This document shows positions 62,501-64,000 of a stretch of 64,000 nucleotides of DNA, one piece after another (within the stretch, counting starts at the first letter, position 1; every line of letters starts with the position of its first letter). A program made the position numbers and the translations under genes. Origin of the DNA: Adineta steineri (lineage: Eukaryota > Rotifera > Eurotatoria > Adinetida > Adinetidae); contig CAJNOI010000228.1 in assembly GCA_905250115.1 (NCBI GenBank), forward strand, positions 1 to 64,000, written 5' to 3'. Under the pieces are notes generated by a model that was given only the letters and a program-made list of their open reading frames with translations, ran no database searches and was not told where the DNA came from.

Positions 62501-64000
62501 AACTCATGTGAAAGATCCTGACCAAAATCAAAAGAAATCGATGTTGTATGGCAAGTTCGATGTTCATTTGCAAGACGATATCGATCAAATGGTAATGACA
62601 AAGGTTGATCAAGTTTACAATCATGAAGAACATCTAGCCAAAACATACTTGCACCAGTCATCGACGTTTCTTGTTCAATAACAGCATCTATAAAATTAAA
62701 GACAAGAATGTAGTAGAAAAGAGAAAAGTAGAAGTAGTATTTATAATTACAGTCGAGATAACGAAGATTAGTGTTGTCATCATATAGTAATTGACCTGTT
62801 GTATATGCCTGATTGAGATCGTGAAGAAATATATTCATTGATGGAAAATCAAATAAAGCATGATGAAAGTTGAAGATAAGTAGATCTTTGTGAGAAAGAA
62901 GATGATTTGAGGAGATTTGTTTGTAATAAACAAGATGACATCGAAAGACAAGACCTTGAGCAAGATCAAAAAATCGAGGATTATGTCTTTCTTCATGTAT
63001 GATATGATTGAGTTGTTCATGTGTTGTGTAAGTGCTTTCAATAAATGTAAATAATTTATTATTATTCTGGCTGAAATCGATGATTTGTTGCATGAGTCGA
63101 TTGCTGTGTGGATGAAAGTTGAGTGATGTTCGAAGGGATTCATGTTTGGTAATGACTAGTTGAAGAGCATGATGAAGATGTTGCACTGATAAAGAATGAT
63201 GTGAGTAGAGAGAATAAACAAAAGGCATGTTGTAGATTGGTACTTGTGATCTGTTGGGAGGGAAGTGAAAAGATTCATTATACCATAGACGAGCTTGTGC
63301 AAATGATGCTGGTGCTAGAATAATCAGAATTAAGTTGATTGCAGTTCTGAAACCGAATTATCAACTGATGTTTGATTTCAGTCTCCTAGCCACGTTTTAG
63401 GCGAGCTGTTTTCTAACTAGTAAAACAATTGATCGAGAGTGTGGAGTCCGGATTCAGATTGGATTAGGTAATAGTCGTTTGAATACCTTTGTATCACAAC
63501 TGAGATCATATTTTGATACATTGTCGTTAATACTAGAAGACAGCTAAAACTTTTGCTATTGTCGTCGGGTAGGTGTGCGATAAGAGAAAAGACATTCCGA
63601 TCTGCATCGACATCCTCACATCTACGTCCACCCTCCCATGATCATTAGGGAGCGTAATCTCAGTTAAAATATTACATTTCTGTTCTCGAATGATCTCACT
63701 GATATAGAAACATATCTGCAATGGTATTTTTGCATAAGGTATTGATTGCCAATATAAACATTCATTAGGAAAAACTTGGTCTAGATAAACATACCTTCGT
63801 TCATTATATGTGATTGTCGACAAAAGATAATATCTTCCATTTCTTGAGTTTCTTCTGGTAGAATAAGATTAATCTTCGATATAGATGTAAAACATGTATC
63901 AATTCGATTCATAGTTTCTTTCGATGAAAAAAGTTGTTGAATACAATATTCTAATCTTCGACCTATATTTGTAACTGTAATCTCATCAAACAGATCATGT
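45504..64000 (-). CDS. Giant non-ribosomal peptide synthetase, C-C-A-T modules and Pls-like terminal membrane domain (5' end beyond window)
   Basis: Builds a peptide without ribosomes by activating, tethering and condensing amino acids. Exons (minus strand): 63795->64000, 62751-63314, 61594-62687, 61238-61537, 60853-61183, 59800-60795, 58238-59734, 56983-57549, 55856-56925, 55500-55799, 55118-55445, 54071-55066, 52490-54001, 50425-50988, 49274-50367, 48916-49215, 48531-48861, 45772-48476, 45504-45710. They total 14,962 nt with phase intact at every junction and no stop or frameshift. Order: end of a C domain; C-A-T; C-C-A-T; C-C-A-T; terminal membrane/beta-helix domain. Modules share the same exon pattern: 564/1094/300/331 nt in modules 1 and 3, 567/1070/300/328 in module 2. 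No thioesterase. NRPS genes are not native to animals apart from a few exceptions, so horizontal acquisition followed by intron gain is the likely history. Published work reports horizontally acquired NRPS genes in bdelloid rotifers induced by fungal infection (from memory). Confidence 0.93.
47560..54001 (-). other. NRPS module 3: C-C-A-T
   Basis: The first C domain is one exon (52490-54001) with HHTMFDGAS near 53485-53515. A 1.5-kb intron holding a MITE follows, then the second C domain from 50988 with HHALFDFPS near 50515-50545. The A domain has IFTSGSTGTPKAV at about 48916-48955 and the same pocket residues as module 1 (SFDIHVQEI, YLHTVPSF, WNLYGPAETTIVS). The final T domain carries GGTSLS, with Ser at 47671-47673, a divergent form compared with GGHSLL in the other modules, as expected for a carrier that feeds a different downstream domain. 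Confidence 0.85.
51744..52103. mobile_element. 360-bp MITE with 80-bp terminal inverted repeats and TA target duplication, inside an NRPS intron
   Basis: The left arm (TA then CACTCTAAATAAAAAAGG, continuing to 51825) and the right arm (52022-52103, ending CCTATTTTATTTAGAGTG then TA) are nearly perfect reverse complements over about 80 bases. TA flanks both ends, the target duplication typical of Tc1/mariner-type elements. The centre repeats the AAGGTTTCG word several times and has no transposase. It sits in the 1.5-kb intron between the two C domains of module 3. The corresponding intron of module 2 (57550-58237) is about 690 nt and lacks it. Confidence 0.85.
54110..59734 (-). other. NRPS module 2: C-C-A-T with a different A-domain pocket
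   Basis: The first C domain is one exon (58238-59734) starting SFAQVRIYLDE with a canonical HHAMFDGAS near 59230-59260 and NRYRSELVNMIGMFVST. The second C domain (from 57549) has HHAFFDYPS near 57070-57100. The A domain has IFTSGSTGTPKAV at 55500-55540, but the substrate region differs from modules 1 and 3: TYDVHVMEI instead of SFDIHVQEI, CLAPVPTF instead of YLHTVPSF, and NIYAPAECTIVS instead of NLYGPAETTIVS. The T-domain Ser (GGHSLL) is at 54255-54257. So this module probably selects another amino acid than the other two. Confidence 0.85.
59850..64000 (-). other. NRPS module 1: end of first C domain, second C domain, A domain, T domain
   Basis: 63795-64000 is the C-terminal tail of a C domain of the first type (ends MNE). 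The second-type C domain starts at 63314 with SFAQARLW and has HHALFDFPS near 62850, where the usual Gly after Asp is Phe. The A domain starts in exon 61594-62687 (LAVELDEQALTYSEL), with core A3 (IFTSGSTGTPKAV) at about 61238-61280 and SFDIHVQEI and YGPAETTIVS in the pocket region. GRKDHQIKLHGQRIELGEIE and NGKIDRKLLP follow. The T domain has the phosphopantetheine Ser of GGHSLL at 59983-59985. All cores look intact. Confidence 0.85.

Noticed and set aside
62688..62750. Open sequence between two exons of the NRPS second C domain that could be read as coding
   Set aside because: A 63-nt intron without stops. The equivalent position in modules 2 and 3 is a clear intron, and the extra residues would interrupt a conserved C-domain region.

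Overview
The window is eukaryotic, AT-rich and dense in genes with many short introns (mostly about 45-70 nt, GT-AG). Metazoan genes (a Dbx homeobox gene, V-ATPase subunit A, G6PD, an Ig-domain protein) lie beside a bacterial/fungal-style non-ribosomal peptide synthetase (NRPS), an arginine ADP-ribosyltransferase with MORN repeats, and a pentapeptide/FG-GAP gene. This mix, plus repeats built on GGGTGTGGGTGT (resembling the TGTGGG telomere unit known from Adineta), points to a bdelloid rotifer. That assignment is inference.

Region 1 (1-32 kb, mostly metazoan): the 3' end of an Ig-domain gene; a Gly/Tyr-rich secreted protein; an unrecognised minus-strand gene; G6PD with a one-base frameshift; a complete V-ATPase catalytic A subunit (15 exons, 619 aa); a small secreted protein; a Dbx homeobox gene with an 11-nt microexon and a tRNA-like sequence in an intron; then two adjacent large beta-sandwich genes (1260 and 1328 aa) with cupredoxin-like, chitobiase-C-terminal-like and fibronectin-III-like domains.

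Region 2 (32-43 kb, accessory): an ART-MORN gene with a duplicated and interrupted MORN tail, a 100-N assembly gap, a pentapeptide/Ser-Thr/FG-GAP gene with a frameshift, a secreted Cu/Zn superoxide dismutase, a leucine-rich-repeat protein, and at least four copies of a short telomere-like hairpin repeat, two of them inside introns.

Region 3 (43.4-64 kb, all minus strand): a SAM-dependent methyltransferase downstream of a giant NRPS gene whose 5' end lies beyond the right edge. I reconstruct 19 exons, 14,962 coding nt, in frame throughout (about 4,986 aa in the window). The repeating module is C-C-A-T, with two consecutive condensation domains per module. The protein ends not in a thioesterase but in a multi-pass membrane plus left-handed beta-helix domain, as in the epsilon-poly-lysine synthetase (Pls/PosA) family. 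Intron positions repeat from module to module, so the gene grew by duplicating modules that already carried introns. This assembly line is the most interesting system here; with the methyltransferase it probably makes a modified peptide at a membrane.

All exon boundaries were read by eye and checked for reading-frame continuity. No database search was run.
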